Assembly (NCBI GenBank): GCA_041485845.1
Contig: JBGPKH010000003.1
Span: forward strand, 1-42,762
Source: OMOG01 sp041485845
GTDB taxonomy: Bacteria > Acidobacteriota > Terriglobia > Bryobacterales > Bryobacteraceae
DNA: 42,762 nucleotides
Direction of reading: 5' to 3'
Shown here: positions 27,103 through 37,600 of the stretch, piece after piece
Layout: each line of letters begins with the position of its first letter
Position numbering within the stretch: the stretch's first letter is position 1
Notes under the pieces: model-generated
What the model was told of the DNA's origin: nothing
The model's database searches: none
What the model saw: the letters and a program-made list of their open reading frames with translations, nothing else
Made by a program: the position numbers and the translations under genes

Positions 27103-30100
27103 ATGCCGATCCGCCTTCTACTCTCGTTGCTTTTCGCAGCGATCGTACAGGCGCAGGTTGCGCCGACCGCGTCGCTCACCGGAACCGTCTTGGACCCGAG
27201 CGGGGCGGCAATTCCGAACACCGGCGTGCGCCTGATCAACCTCGAAACCGGCTTCGAGCGGGGCGTCGCCGCGCAATCGGACGGGACGTATCTCTTCACT
27301 CAAGTGCCGGTCGGACTGTATCGCGTGGAGGCGCTGGCTGCCGGATTCTCACAATTCCGCCAGTCCGGCGTGCGCCTGAACGTGAACACTACAACCACGC
27401 TGAGCATTCACCTTTCGCTCGGCCCTGTTGGCGAATCCGTGTCGGTTACGGCGGACGCGGTAATGGTGAACACACAGTCGGGCGCGCTGTCGCAGGTCGT
27501 CCAGCAACAATACATTCAGGAACTCCCGCTCAACGGCCGCAATGCGGCGACTTTGATCCGCATGGTGCCGGGAGTGGTAACGGGCGTCGGAACCACCACT
27601 GCCGGATACGCCAATTCGGCCGACACGATCAACATCTCCGTCAACGGCACGCGCGGCAATGAGGTGAACTACCGGCTTGACGGCGCGACCCACATGGATA
27701 ACGTGACCAATCTCAACGCCACGTATCCCAATCCGGACGCGCTGCAGGAGTTCGCGGTTCAGACGTCGAATTACTCCGCCCAATACGGCAATTTCTCCGG
27801 CGCCGTGGTGAACGTGGTCACCCGCTCGGGGTCGAACCAACTGCACGGATCGATGTTCGAGTTCCTGCGCAACGGGGCCATGAACGCGCGAAACTTCTTC
27901 GCTGCTCAATCCGACAATCTCAAGAGGAATCAATTCGGCGGAACCGCGGGTGGGCCGATTATCCGCAACCGGCTCTTCTGGTTCGGCTCGTATCAGGGCG
28001 CGATCGTCCACAATACCTCCTTCACCAACACGGCAACCGTCCCGTCGGAGGCGCTGCGCCGCGGCGACTTCAACGAAACGGGCCGCAATGTCACCGATCC
28101 GGTGACCAACCAGCCCTTCCCGAACCGTACCATCCCGGCCAGCCGGATTCTTCCGATCGCAACCAGTCTTCTCGCGAGAGTGCCGGTTACCACCGCGGCG
28201 AACGGACTGCTGCGTTTTGCCCGGCCGGATCGGTACAACACCAAACAGGCGCTGGGCAAGCTCGATTACAATCTTGGCAAACACCAGTTTTCGGGATCTG
28301 TCTTTTACTCGCGATTGTCCGACCCGGGCTGGGATGGTGGAGGCACCCTTCTCACCGTTCGCATCGGCCAACTGCAGACCACGCAGAACTTCAAAATGCA
28401 GGACGTCTACACGATCCGTGCGAACCTGATCAATACCGTGGTCGCCTCGGGACTGATGCTCGATTCGACCAACATCCGCACATCGAAGGTCTGGCTGTCG
28501 CAGTTCGGACCTATCAGGTTCACGGAGCCTGCGGAGGCCGACCGCGAACTCGAGATCGGTGTCACTGGGTACGCCGGATGGGGCTCGGTCACCAACTCGC
28601 CGCCGGGCAAGTGGGTTCGGCGCAACACCGAAATCAACGACACGGTCACCTGGACCTCCGGGCGGCACACCATCAATGCCGGCGGTGAGTTCTCACCGTA
28701 CATCGTTTTCGATTCTTCCACGAAGTTTAACCAATCCGGAACAGCCAATTTCTCCGGGCAGATCACTGGAAACGGAATCGGCGACCTGTTACTCGGCAAG
28801 GCGGCGGCCTTTACCCAGAGCGCAGGGAAGTTCAAGCAGACTCGCGGCAAAGAGTTCTCTCTCTTCGCCGAGGATACGTTCCGCGCGGCGTCTCAACTGA
28901 CTCTGACGCTGGGCTTGCGGTGGGATCCTTTCCTGCCGTATCACGATGTGCTCGGACAGGTGGCCGGGTACCGGGCGGGCGCCCGCTCGCAGCGGTTTCG
29001 TAACGCGCCGCCCGGAGCGATCTTCCCCGGTGACCCTGGATTTCCCGACGGCGGCATGAACGCCGACCGGAACAACGTATCGCCGCGCTTCGGTTTGGCC
29101 TGGAGCCCGCGATCCGGGCGGCGAGCCACGGTCGTGCGCGGCGGCTACGGCGTGTTTTTCGTGCGGCCGTTCCCGCGGCTGTATAACAACTTTGTCGAGA
29201 GCGCTCCGTTCAGTCCGACCATCGCGTTGAACGGCGTCGATATCCAGGATCCATACGGATCGGCGGGCGTGCGCAATCCGTTTCCGCCGTTTGCTCCAGT
29301 GGACCTGAATCCCGATGTGGCCTTCTCATTCCCGATGCCGTACGCCTACTTCCAGGAGGATTGGGGCGTTGGCTACTCACAGGCGTGGAACCTGACCGTG
29401 GAACAGCAGATCTCCACCGACTGGCTGGTCCGGCTCGCGTATGTAGGCAACAAGGGGACCCATCTGCAGACCTTCCGCGAGCGCAACGCGGCCATTTACT
29501 CGCCCTCGGCAACGGTGGCCAACACCAACGCGAGGCGGCCCCTTGCGCCGTACTTCTCCTCGGTCAAGGAGATGGCGGACGCCGGTAATTCGAACTACCA
29601 TGCCCTACAGGTAACGCTTGACAAACGCTTGTCCCGGAATTTCTCGATCCTCGCCTTCTACACCTTCTCGAAATCAATCGACGATGAATCGGTGAACAAT
29701 CAGTTCACCATCGGCAATCCCAGCCCCTACGACAACCGCTTCAATCGCGGCCTGTCGGACTACGATATTCCGCACAACTTCCGCCTGAGCGCGGTGGTGA
29801 AAGTGCCCGCGCTCGCACGCGCCTCGGCGCCGCTGCGTCTGTTGCTGGGCGACTGGACGGTCAGCAACATCATGGACGTTCGCGGCGGATTGCCGTTTAG
29901 CCTGTCGTCCGGCCGCGACAATTCCTTCTCGGGCGTCGGCCTCGATCGCGCGGATCTGCTTGGGGACCCCGCCCTGCCCTCCGGCCGGTCCAAAGCCGAA
30001 CGGCTCACACGCTACTTCGATTCGCAAATGGTCGCGTTCAACGCGGTGAATACGTTCGGCAACTCGCCCCGCAACTTCCTGCGCGGAATGCGGTCGTTCA

Positions 30101-30300
30101 ATATAGATGCCTCGCTGCAGAAGTCGTTCCCCCTCACCGAGAGGCTCAACCTGATGTTGCGCGGCGAGTTCTTCAATCTACTGAACCATGCGAACTTCGG
30201 ACTGCCTGGATCGAGTGTGGCTGCGCCGAACACCTTTGGGATTATTAACGGCGCCGCCGATCCGCGGATCCTGCAGCTTGGAGCGCGTCTGAGTTTCTGA
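27103..30300 (+). CDS. Oar-like TonB-dependent outer-membrane receptor
   Basis: This 1065-residue protein has a signal peptide ending near residue 18. A carboxypeptidase-regulatory-like domain (SLTGTVLDPSGAAIPNTGVRL, to about residue 105) is followed by a plug domain with the acidobacterial hallmark QELPLNGRNAATLIRMVPGV. A large beta-barrel closes with a terminal aromatic (LQLGARLSF). Proteins of this type are highly expanded in Solibacter-like genomes and are thought to take up large substrates such as oligosaccharides or peptides. The gene stands alone after the regulator gene, with its own strong ribosome-binding site. No substrate-processing genes are adjacent, so the ligand cannot be guessed. 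Confidence 0.94.
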   Translation: MPIRLLLSLLFAAIVQAQVAPTASLTGTVLDPSGAAIPNTGVRLINLETGFERGVAAQSDGTYLFTQVPVGLYRVEALAAGFSQFRQSGVRLNVNTTTTLSIHLSLGPVGESVSVTADAVMVNTQSGALSQVVQQQYIQELPLNGRNAATLIRMVPGVVTGVGTTTAGYANSADTINISVNGTRGNEVNYRLDGATHMDNVTNLNATYPNPDALQEFAVQTSNYSAQYGNFSGAVVNVVTRSGSNQLHGSMFEFLRNGAMNARNFFAAQSDNLKRNQFGGTAGGPIIRNRLFWFGSYQGAIVHNTSFTNTATVPSEALRRGDFNETGRNVTDPVTNQPFPNRTIPASRILPIATSLLARVPVTTAANGLLRFARPDRYNTKQALGKLDYNLGKHQFSGSVFYSRLSDPGWDGGGTLLTVRIGQLQTTQNFKMQDVYTIRANLINTVVASGLMLDSTNIRTSKVWLSQFGPIRFTEPAEADRELEIGVTGYAGWGSVTNSPPGKWVRRNTEINDTVTWTSGRHTINAGGEFSPYIVFDSSTKFNQSGTANFSGQITGNGIGDLLLGKAAAFTQSAGKFKQTRGKEFSLFAEDTFRAASQLTLTLGLRWDPFLPYHDVLGQVAGYRAGARSQRFRNAPPGAIFPGDPGFPDGGMNADRNNVSPRFGLAWSPRSGRRATVVRGGYGVFFVRPFPRLYNNFVESAPFSPTIALNGVDIQDPYGSAGVRNPFPPFAPVDLNPDVAFSFPMPYAYFQEDWGVGYSQAWNLTVEQQISTDWLVRLAYVGNKGTHLQTFRERNAAIYSPSATVANTNARRPLAPYFSSVKEMADAGNSNYHALQVTLDKRLSRNFSILAFYTFSKSIDDESVNNQFTIGNPSPYDNRFNRGLSDYDIPHNFRLSAVVKVPALARASAPLRLLLGDWTVSNIMDVRGGLPFSLSSGRDNSFSGVGLDRADLLGDPALPSGRSKAERLTRYFDSQMVAFNAVNTFGNSPRNFLRGMRSFNIDASLQKSFPLTERLNLMLRGEFFNLLNHANFGLPGSSVAAPNTFGIINGAADPRILQLGARLSF

Positions 30301-30309
30301 GGGCGAGAT

Positions 30310-30447
30310 CTAACGAGGCTCGTTCGGCGGGACCCCGATCAACAGCGTCGCGAGGAAGTGAGTCGGTATCCGCGAGCCGCCCAGCCCCACCGCGATTCCG
30401 GCACTCGCGCGCCACATCCCTCGCGGCAGCAGCATCCAGAACAACTG
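30310..30447 (-). pseudogene. C-terminal remnant of an ADOP/FtsX-type ABC permease
   Basis: On the minus strand, FWMLLPRGMWRASAGIAVGL and then FLATLLIGVPPNEPR match the last membrane helices of ADOP-type permeases. The intact gene at 32081-34501 reads GAGARVVVAGTAVGIGGALA and LLFGVGPRDT at the same place. Upstream and downstream parts are gone, and a stop follows at once. It is a remnant of a second permease copy. Confidence 0.6.
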
Positions 30448-30497
30448 CCGGCTGCCCGAGCCGGGCGCGCACCAAGGGAACCTTACTCCCGCATCCG

Positions 30498-31421
30498 GTG
30501 TCGAAAGCACCAGAGACAGTGTCCGGCCTTGCCCCAGCTCCGCCTGCCTTCTGCCGGTGGTGGATCCGCGGCGTCAGTTGGATGGCGCCGTCGCACGCGC
30601 GCCCCGCATGGCGTGCGGAGTGGGACGCGGGCCTGCGCAGCCTGTGGACTCTCGTCGAGCGTGGCGAGTTCGCGCTCGATTGGCCGGTGCGGCTTGCCGC
30701 CTTCAGCCGCGACGCGTTGGTGAGCGCCTTCTGGCTGCGCTTCACCAGGGCGGACCTCCTGCGTTGGGTCCGCGGCCCCGTGTGCCTCCTGGCGTGCTGC
30801 GCGGCGCTGCTTCTGCTCTCCGCAATCCTCACCCACGGTTTCGCGGTCACCCGCTCTCTGATCCACACGGCGCGCGCGTGGCATCGCTTTCCCGTGCCGG
30901 CCGGCATGTACGATCCGCGGCTGAATCGCATGGTCCTCTACTCGATGCCCATCGCCACCGCGCTGGCCGCGGGTGTCGCGCTCGCCGCCATCGGACGCCG
31001 ATCGATGCGCCCCGGAAGCTCGCGCTATTGGTGGTTCTTTGCGGCGAAATCGGTCCTGGTGATGACCATCGCTTCCCTGTGGTGGATCGAGGGCGGCGCC
31101 CTCCTGCGCGCGCACCTGCGCCCTGACCTGCTGCGCCTCATGGCCGGCGGGCTCGGCCTCGCGCTGCTCTTCATCCTCGCGTTCGGCTGGGGCGTGGCCT
31201 GGAGCCTGGCCGATCAGCGGCGGCGCTGTCCGGTCTGCCTGCGGCGCCTCGCCATGCCCGTCACCTTCGGATCATGGGCCAGCGTGTTCGAGCCCGCAGC
31301 CACGGAACTGCTGTGCAGCGAAGGACACGGCTCGCTCTGCATGGCCGAAGCCGTCACCGGCCCGGACGACCAGTGGACCGCGCTCGACAACTCCTGGCGC
31401 GGCTTCTTCCTTCACCGGTAG
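30498..31421 (+). CDS. membrane protein with ADOP-prefix-like N-terminus and zinc-ribbon-like tail
   Basis: This 307-residue protein starts at GTG 30498 with no clear ribosome-binding site. An ATG at 30582 is a possible alternative. The N-terminal part (WRAEWDAGLRSLWTLVERGEF, then FSRDALVSAFWLR) resembles the cytosolic prefix that precedes the FtsX domain in many acidobacterial ADOP permeases. Here it is followed by about four membrane helices (about 92-112, 150-168, 182-200 and 216-236) and no permease domain. The tail has CPVC and then LCSEGHGSLC, a possible metal-binding knuckle. An intact ADOP gene lies less than 1 kb away, and remnants of others are nearby. The function is unknown. The last 10 bases overlap the convergent protease gene. 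Confidence 0.65.
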   Translation: MSKAPETVSGLAPAPPAFCRWWIRGVSWMAPSHARPAWRAEWDAGLRSLWTLVERGEFALDWPVRLAAFSRDALVSAFWLRFTRADLLRWVRGPVCLLACCAALLLLSAILTHGFAVTRSLIHTARAWHRFPVPAGMYDPRLNRMVLYSMPIATALAAGVALAAIGRRSMRPGSSRYWWFFAAKSVLVMTIASLWWIEGGALLRAHLRPDLLRLMAGGLGLALLFILAFGWGVAWSLADQRRRCPVCLRRLAMPVTFGSWASVFEPAATELLCSEGHGSLCMAEAVTGPDDQWTALDNSWRGFFLHR

Positions 31422-31972
31422 AGTTCCCCCACCCGCCGCCGGTCGCCGGCCGACATCCCCGAGTGTTTGCGGATATCCGGGCGCGCGCTCAGTTGCCGGC
31501 GGTAGCGCCCGAAGTACTCCGGGATGTCGCCGCCATACTGAAAGCTGTACATGATGTCGGCGAAGGCCGCGGTGTGCGGCAGCCCGAGCGCGTGTCCCGT
31601 TTCGTGCAGGCAGGTCAGGTAGACCACGGCATCGCGCATCAGCGCATCTTTGTCATTGGGCGTTTCGGGCGGAGGCAGCACGTACACCTCGGCGCCCCGC
31701 ACTCCCTCGACCACGATGGGCCGCGCCTCGCCGTACAGTCCCTCGCGGCCGCCCGCCCAATAGACGCGAATGTGGGCCTTCTCGCGGTCGGCCGTTCTTT
31801 CGAGCGTGAGTTGTCCCGCCGAGGCCGTCTGCCAGGCCTCCATCGCCCATTGCGCCAGTTCGGGATCGCCGGCGCGACAGCCGCTCTCCGGCTTCGCACA
31901 AGGCTCCACCCAGTAGCGCAGCGTGGCCCCCGGCGCCGCCGCGCACAAGAGCACGAACACCAGCAGTTTCAC
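31412..31972 (-). CDS. small secreted zinc metalloprotease (matrixin/M10-like)
   Basis: The GTG at 31972, preceded by the purine-rich GGGAGGGGAGGGAGC, gives 186 residues with a signal peptide (VKLLVFVLLCAAAPGA). The catalytic motif HETGHALGLPH (HExxHxxGxxH) supplies three zinc ligands, and the downstream DIMYSFQYG holds a Met-turn. Together these mark metzincins such as M10 matrixins. There is no propeptide Cys switch. The in-frame region upstream runs through the C-rich repeat and the other strand's permease gene and is not coding. It is divergent from the ADOP permease gene. The substrate is unknown. Confidence 0.85.
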   Translation of the reverse strand: MKLLVFVLLCAAAPGATLRYWVEPCAKPESGCRAGDPELAQWAMEAWQTASAGQLTLERTADREKAHIRVYWAGGREGLYGEARPIVVEGVRGAEVYVLPPPETPNDKDALMRDAVVYLTCLHETGHALGLPHTAAFADIMYSFQYGGDIPEYFGRYRRQLSARPDIRKHSGMSAGDRRRVGELYR

Positions 31973-32001
31973 GCTCCCTCCCCTCCCGAAGTAGCGTATC
32001 A

Positions 32002-32041
32002 CGCCCCTGGCCCCTGGCCCCTGGCCGCCCCCGGCCCCCCG
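32002..32041. repeat. C-rich micro-repeat in the divergent spacer
   Basis: Tandem CCCCTGG units (three copies) are followed by degenerate C/G runs. The tract lies between the protease start and the ADOP permease start. It is of the same general kind as the G-rich tract at 19204-19290. Confidence 0.7.
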
Positions 32042-32080
32042 GATGCAAACGTCCTCGCGCCAATCGAGTCTAATAACCCT

Positions 32081-34501
32081 ATGGACACCACGTGGCAGGA
32101 TATCCGCTACGCCCTCCGCGGCCTGCGGCGAAATCCCGGATTCGCCATCACCGCGATCCTCTCGATCGTGCTGGGAATCGGCGCGAGCCTGGCGATCTTC
32201 ACAGTGACCGACAGCCTGCTGCTGCGTCCGTTGCCGTACCGCGATCCGGCCCGCCTCACCATAGTCTGGGAGACGAACCGCCGCCGTCCTGCCATCGACC
32301 AGAACGTCGTTTCTCCCGGTAATTACCTCGACTGGAAAAAGCAGAACGACGTTTTCGAGGAGATCGCCGCGTTCAGCACGGTGCGCTCGGTGCTCGCCGG
32401 CGCCGGCCGCACCGAAGAGCTGGAAAAACAGCTCGTCAGCGCGGAGCTGCTCCCCATGCTGGGCGTCGAACCCCTGCGCGGCCGCCTTTTCACCGCCGCC
32501 GACGACCAGCCCGGGCACGATGACGGACTGCTGATCAGCTACCGCCTCTGGCAAAGCTGGTTTGGCGGCGACGAGAACATCGCAGGCCGCAAAGTGCAGG
32601 TCAACTCCACCCTGCGGACCGTCGTCGGAGTTTTGCCCCCGACCTTCTATTTCATGAGCCGCGAAACCGACATGTGGGAGCCGATGGGCCTCGACCCGGC
32701 ACGCGACTACCGCGCCACCCAAGGCCGCTGGATGATGTGCCTCGCCCGCATGAAACCCGGCGTGACGCGCGCCCAGGCGCAGGCCAACATGACCGCCGTC
32801 GCCCAACGTTTGGAAGCCGCCTACCCCAAGTTCGACGCCAACTGGACGGTCAACGTCGAGCCGCTCCGCGACGCTCTCGTCCGCCGGGTGAAGACCTCGC
32901 TGTGGGTGCTGCTTGGCGCCGTCGGGTTGCTGCTGGCGGTGGCCTGCGCCAACGTGGCCAATCTGCTGCTGGCCCGCTTTGTTTCGCGCCGCACGGAAAT
33001 GGCGGTGCGGGTGTCGTTGGGCGCGGGCCGCGGCCGCGTGATTCGCCAACTCCTCACCGAGAGCGTGCTCCTCGGGCTGGCGGGCGGATTGGTCGGGATC
33101 GTGGTCGCACGCAGCGCCGTACAAGGCCTTCTGGCGATAGCGCCGCGAGACCTGGTGCGCGGCGCTGCCGTCGCCATGGATCTCCGGGTCCTGCTCTTCG
33201 CCGTCACCCTTTCGGTCCTCACCGGCATCTTTTTCGGACTCGCGCCGGCCCTGGTCACCTCACGCGCCGGTTTGATCGGCGGGCTGCGCGAGGGCAGCCG
33301 GTCGGGCATCGGCGGCAGCGGCCACCTGCGCGCCTGGTTCGTGGGAGCGGAGGTCGCCTTCTCGGTGATCCTGCTGGTGGGCGCGACCCTGCTCTTCCGC
33401 AGCCTCGTCGGTTTGCAAGCAGTCCATCCGGGACTCGACCCGACCAACGTGCTCACCTTCCGCGTCACGATTCCCGCCGTGCGATATCCCGAGCTGCCGC
33501 GCCGCACGCAGTTCTTCGCCCGCGCCATCGAACAGATCGAGCGACTCCCCGGCGTTCGCGCCGCCGGCGCGGTCAGCTACCTGGACTTCAGCGGCATGGT
33601 GGCGGGGACCGGTGTTCGCATCGGCGGCCGTCCGGCGCCCAAGCCCGGCGAGGAACTCGTCGCCAACATCCGCACCGTGATGCCCGGCTACTTTCGCACG
33701 CTCGGCATTCCACTCAAGAGCGGCCGCGACTTCACCCCCGCCGATAACGATCCGTCCAGCCCCTACCGCTTCATCGTCAATGAGGCCTTCGTGCGCAACT
33801 TTATGCGTGGAGAGCAGCCGCTGGGCAAGACCATCAGCGCCGCAATGGATCGCCAGAATCCCTTCGGCGAGATCGTCGGCGTGGCGGGCGATGTCAACGA
33901 TGGCGCGCTCGACAAGCCGGCGCGTCCCACCGTCTACTACATCCACACGCACCTGAACTATACTGCGATGGTGTTTGTGGTGCGCACCGGCGGTAATCCG
34001 ATGGGTCTGGCCGATTCCGTGCGCCGTATCATCCGCGGCCTGGATTCCGCGCAACCCGTGGCCGATATCCGGCCGATGGAAGTCATCCTCGCCGAGACCT
34101 TCTCGCGCCAGCGCTTCAGCGCCCTGCTGCTCTCCGGATTCTCGCTGACTTCGCTCCTGCTCGCCGCCATCGGGATCTACGGCGTGCTCGCCTATTCCGT
34201 CACGGAACGCACCCGCGAGATCGGCGTGCGCGTGGCATTGGGAGCGCAGCCCGGGCGAATCGTCACCCTGATCGTCGGCGCCGGCGCGCGCGTGGTGGTT
34301 GCTGGCACGGCGGTCGGGATAGGAGGAGCACTGGCCTTGTCGGGCCTTCTTAAGAGCCTGTTGTTCGGGGTCGGCCCCCGCGACACCGCCACCTTCCTCA
34401 TCGTTCCCGGTGTCTTGGTCGCGGTGGCCCTGCTGGCCGCCTACGTCCCGGCCCGCCGCGCGGCGAGGCTCGATCCGATGCAGGCGCTGCGGTCGGAATG
34501 A
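32081..34501 (+). CDS. ADOP-type ABC transporter permease (MacB/FtsX family)
   Basis: The ATG at 32081 begins MDTTWQDIRYALRGLRRNPG, the usual start of this family. The open frame before it crosses a C-rich repeat and was rejected. The 806 residues show the duplicated layout of ADOP permeases. Helix 1 (FAITAILSIVLGIGASLAIF) is followed by a MacB-type periplasmic domain and a first FtsX domain with three helices (around 280-400). A second periplasmic domain and a second FtsX domain (around 690-800) then end in PARRAARLDPMQALRSE. No ATPase gene is adjacent. Such permeases occur in many copies in acidobacteria and their substrates are unknown. This copy lacks the long N-terminal prefix found in some relatives. 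Confidence 0.93.
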   Translation: MDTTWQDIRYALRGLRRNPGFAITAILSIVLGIGASLAIFTVTDSLLLRPLPYRDPARLTIVWETNRRRPAIDQNVVSPGNYLDWKKQNDVFEEIAAFSTVRSVLAGAGRTEELEKQLVSAELLPMLGVEPLRGRLFTAADDQPGHDDGLLISYRLWQSWFGGDENIAGRKVQVNSTLRTVVGVLPPTFYFMSRETDMWEPMGLDPARDYRATQGRWMMCLARMKPGVTRAQAQANMTAVAQRLEAAYPKFDANWTVNVEPLRDALVRRVKTSLWVLLGAVGLLLAVACANVANLLLARFVSRRTEMAVRVSLGAGRGRVIRQLLTESVLLGLAGGLVGIVVARSAVQGLLAIAPRDLVRGAAVAMDLRVLLFAVTLSVLTGIFFGLAPALVTSRAGLIGGLREGSRSGIGGSGHLRAWFVGAEVAFSVILLVGATLLFRSLVGLQAVHPGLDPTNVLTFRVTIPAVRYPELPRRTQFFARAIEQIERLPGVRAAGAVSYLDFSGMVAGTGVRIGGRPAPKPGEELVANIRTVMPGYFRTLGIPLKSGRDFTPADNDPSSPYRFIVNEAFVRNFMRGEQPLGKTISAAMDRQNPFGEIVGVAGDVNDGALDKPARPTVYYIHTHLNYTAMVFVVRTGGNPMGLADSVRRIIRGLDSAQPVADIRPMEVILAETFSRQRFSALLLSGFSLTSLLLAAIGIYGVLAYSVTERTREIGVRVALGAQPGRIVTLIVGAGARVVVAGTAVGIGGALALSGLLKSLLFGVGPRDTATFLIVPGVLVAVALLAAYVPARRAARLDPMQALRSE

Positions 34502-34507
34502 GAACGC

Positions 34508-34558
34508 CTACTCGAAGCGCAACGCTTCGATGGGGTCCCTGGCGGCCGTCGCAATGGC
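34508..34558 (-). pseudogene. last codons of another ADOP permease
   Basis: The minus strand reads ATAARDPIEALRFE and then a stop, the standard ADOP C-terminus (compare AARLDPMQALRSE in the intact gene). Nothing further upstream matches the family. The codons also form a perfect hairpin (34512-34530, 8-bp arms with a 3-base loop) just after the intact gene's stop. It could slow transcription, but there is no T-run. Confidence 0.55.
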
Positions 34559-34632
34559 GCCGTGGCGCTCAATGAGATCGAGCGCGTGATGGATTGAGGA
34601 AGCGACTCCAGCAATCCACCAGGCCTACCGGC

Positions 34633-37600
34633 CTATTGCACGGTCCCTAGCGCTTGCCAGTCCGTGTTGTTCCCAAAGGCGGCGTCCCGGCCCGCTACCC
34701 ACACAATGCGATTGCCGCCGAAGGCTGCCGTGAACTTTATGTTCAGCGTCAGCGTCAGCGTGTTGGGCCCGAAAGACACCGACGATCCCGCTCCGTTCAC
34801 CGCGCACTGGCTGTTGGAGATTCCGGTGTTGGTCCCGTTCAGCGGCATCGTCCCCGCATACGGCCCTCCCCCATCCCCCGCGTCGTCCACCAATAGCAGC
34901 GTGTTACTCGCCGCCAAATATGCCAGGTAACACGCCCGTTTGGCATCGAGGGAATTGTTGATCAGCACGTTCACGATCCCAAAATCCCCCGCCCCCTTAC
35001 TGTCCGTGAGGGTAATCAGGAACTGCTGGTTGGTGCCCGCCGGCGCCGCCCAGCGCGCCGGGGTCACGCCCGTCGCGGCGATCGGCCCGGATGGCGCCAA
35101 AGGCGCCTGCCATACGCCTAGCGCCTGCCAGTCCGAATTCCCAGCGCCCTGGTCCCGGGCCGCCACATACGTGATTTTGTTCCCCCCGAACGCCGGCTTG
35201 AACGCGATGTTCAGCATCAGGCTCAGGGTCGTGCCGCTGCCCAGCGCCGAGACCACGTTCACCACACACTGACTGTTCTGGATGGCGCTCGCACTTCCCA
35301 GCGCCACTGATCCTGCATAAGGCCCCCCGCCATCGCCTGCGTCGTCTACCAGCACCAGCGTCGTGGAGGGCACCACATACGCCAGGTAACAGGCGTTCCG
35401 CGCATCCAGGGAATTGTTGATCAGCACATTCACCACTCCCAGACTCTGATATCCGGATGGGTTGGAAAACTGGAAGGTAAACGCCTGCGTGCTGCCGCTT
35501 CCCGACGGCGGCTGGCTCCCCACCGCTATTGGCACACCATTCAGCACGATGAAGCTGCTGCTTGCCGTACCCGCGAGGAGATCGGCATTGACCTGGTCGC
35601 TCACGGCGCTCACCGGGTTTTCCAACACCGTCCCATCCGCCACCAGGCCCACTTTCGCGAGAACCGTCACGGTGGCGCTTTGTCCCGGCCCGAGCGTCCC
35701 ATAATTCACCAGGAGCTGATTGCCCGAGCTACTGCAACTCGCGCCGCCGCTGGCAGTGCAACCGATCAGATTCAGACCCGAAGGCAGATTGTCCCGAATG
35801 ATCACATTGGTGGCCGTCTGCGTCGGGTCGGAAGTGTCGTTCAACAACTGGCTGACGAACGTCACGTTCGAGCCCACGTTGACCGCGGCATTCGTAGACA
35901 AGGAAGCTTGTGCCGATCCGCCCGGCTTCACCGAGGTCCCGGCCCCCGGGAACTGCACCGACGTGGTCATTCGCAGATTCACCAGCTTCAGCGCTACTGA
36001 GGAATCGCGGTATCGCGGCAGCGGCGCCACGGTGATCACGAAACTCTGTGTTGCGCTCTTTGCCGGACTGCTGCTGTCGGTCACCTTCACGGTGAAGGTA
36101 AACGTTCCCGGAGTCGTCGGTGTACCGCCGATCGCACCGCTCGTCCCGTTGAGGGTCAAACCTCCCGGCAGCGCTCCCGCCGTGATGGACCACGTGTACG
36201 GCGCCACGCCGGCCAGAGGGTTCGCCAGCAACACCGAATAAGCTACTCCCACGGCCGCGCTTGCCCCACTGAAATCGCTCACGGGCGCCAGGCTCGGCGC
36301 TACCCGGATGCCGTTGAGGTCGCTGTTGGTTGCGTTCGTCACCAGCAGCGGAAAGGTCAGCGATTCCACTTGTGACGGGTCCGCCGACAGCACCACCCAG
36401 GTCGCCGTCGCGGTGCCCCCAGTCACCGTCAACTGCTGGTAGGTGCCACCCGCCATGGTGGCGCCCGCCACCGCGGACCCTCCGAACCCGTTGCCATCCG
36501 CTGAGAACAACTGCGCCCGCGAGGACCCTTCATTGGGAAATACCGGCGCATAGACCTGCACGGTGCCCGGCAGGTTAGTCAGCACCATCCGTAGGCGCGT
36601 CCCCGGCGTGCCCCCCGCGGCCGCCCGAAAGGCGGCGGCTCGCGTTTCCTGGTATACCAGCGGAATCAGCGTCTGCGCTCCGCCCGTGGGCGACGATGCC
36701 TGCTGCTTCTGAAAAGCGAGCGACGCCGACGCATTCGCCAGGGTCTGCTGCGCGCCGCTCACCGGCACCGGCGCCGGTCCGATAATGCTCACCAAACCCG
36801 TGATGGCGGTCGGCTGCAAGTTGGCCCCCGCGCTCAACAGGCTCGCATCCGCGCGCACGCCGGTGATCCGCACTGTCGCTGTTCCGCCGCTGACGGGTGC
36901 GATCGCTACCCCAAGCCAGCGGAGGCTGTTGTAACCGGTGATTTGTCCGTTCTGCGGATTCGCTCCATTGACCGTCAGCACGGCGTCCGTGGCGCTCACG
37001 CTCACAAGCGCGTTGCTGACATTGGTGTTCAGCGACAGTACGACATCGGCGTTCACCGCGCCGCTCAACCCGGCGCAGTTCAGCACCAGGTCGCCCAGCG
37101 TTTCCGTCCGCCCTTCCAACGCCACCACCGGAGCCGCGGCGGCACTGGCCGTACAGCCCACCGTGACCGCGGTGCCCGCCTGCGTCACGGTGTACGGCAG
37201 CCCGGCGATCGTCAGGCTGGCGGTACGCGCAAGGCTCGACGTGTTCGCCGCGACGGTGTAGGCCACGGTCCCGTTGCCCGACCCGCTGCTTCCGCCAGTG
37301 ATTGTGACACCCGTGGCGCCGGTACTGCTTGCGGTCCACGTGCAACCCGCTGGGGCGATCACGGTAGCCGTTCCGGTGCCCCCAGCAGCCAAGAACGCCT
37401 GGCTGGCCTGAGGCAGCGCGAACGTACACCCGGTGCCCGACTCGGAAATGATAAACGTGGCTTCCGCGCCAGACGTGAAGATGGTGATGGACCCCACGCG
37501 GGATACACCGGATGACGTGTTGGCGGCTACCGAATAGTTCAGGGCGCCGTTGCCGGTCCCGCTGCTTCCGCCGGGGAACGTCACCCAGGATGCGTTGCTG

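Noticed and set aside
31412..33124. A 570-codon version of the metalloprotease
   Set aside because: Only the part after GTG 31972 has a signal peptide and the HExxH domain. The rest is antisense to the permease gene.
31274..34501. A 1075-codon version of the ADOP permease starting upstream
   Set aside because: The extra N-terminus runs through the protease gene on the other strand and the C-rich repeat. The family start MDTTWQDIRYAL is at 32081.
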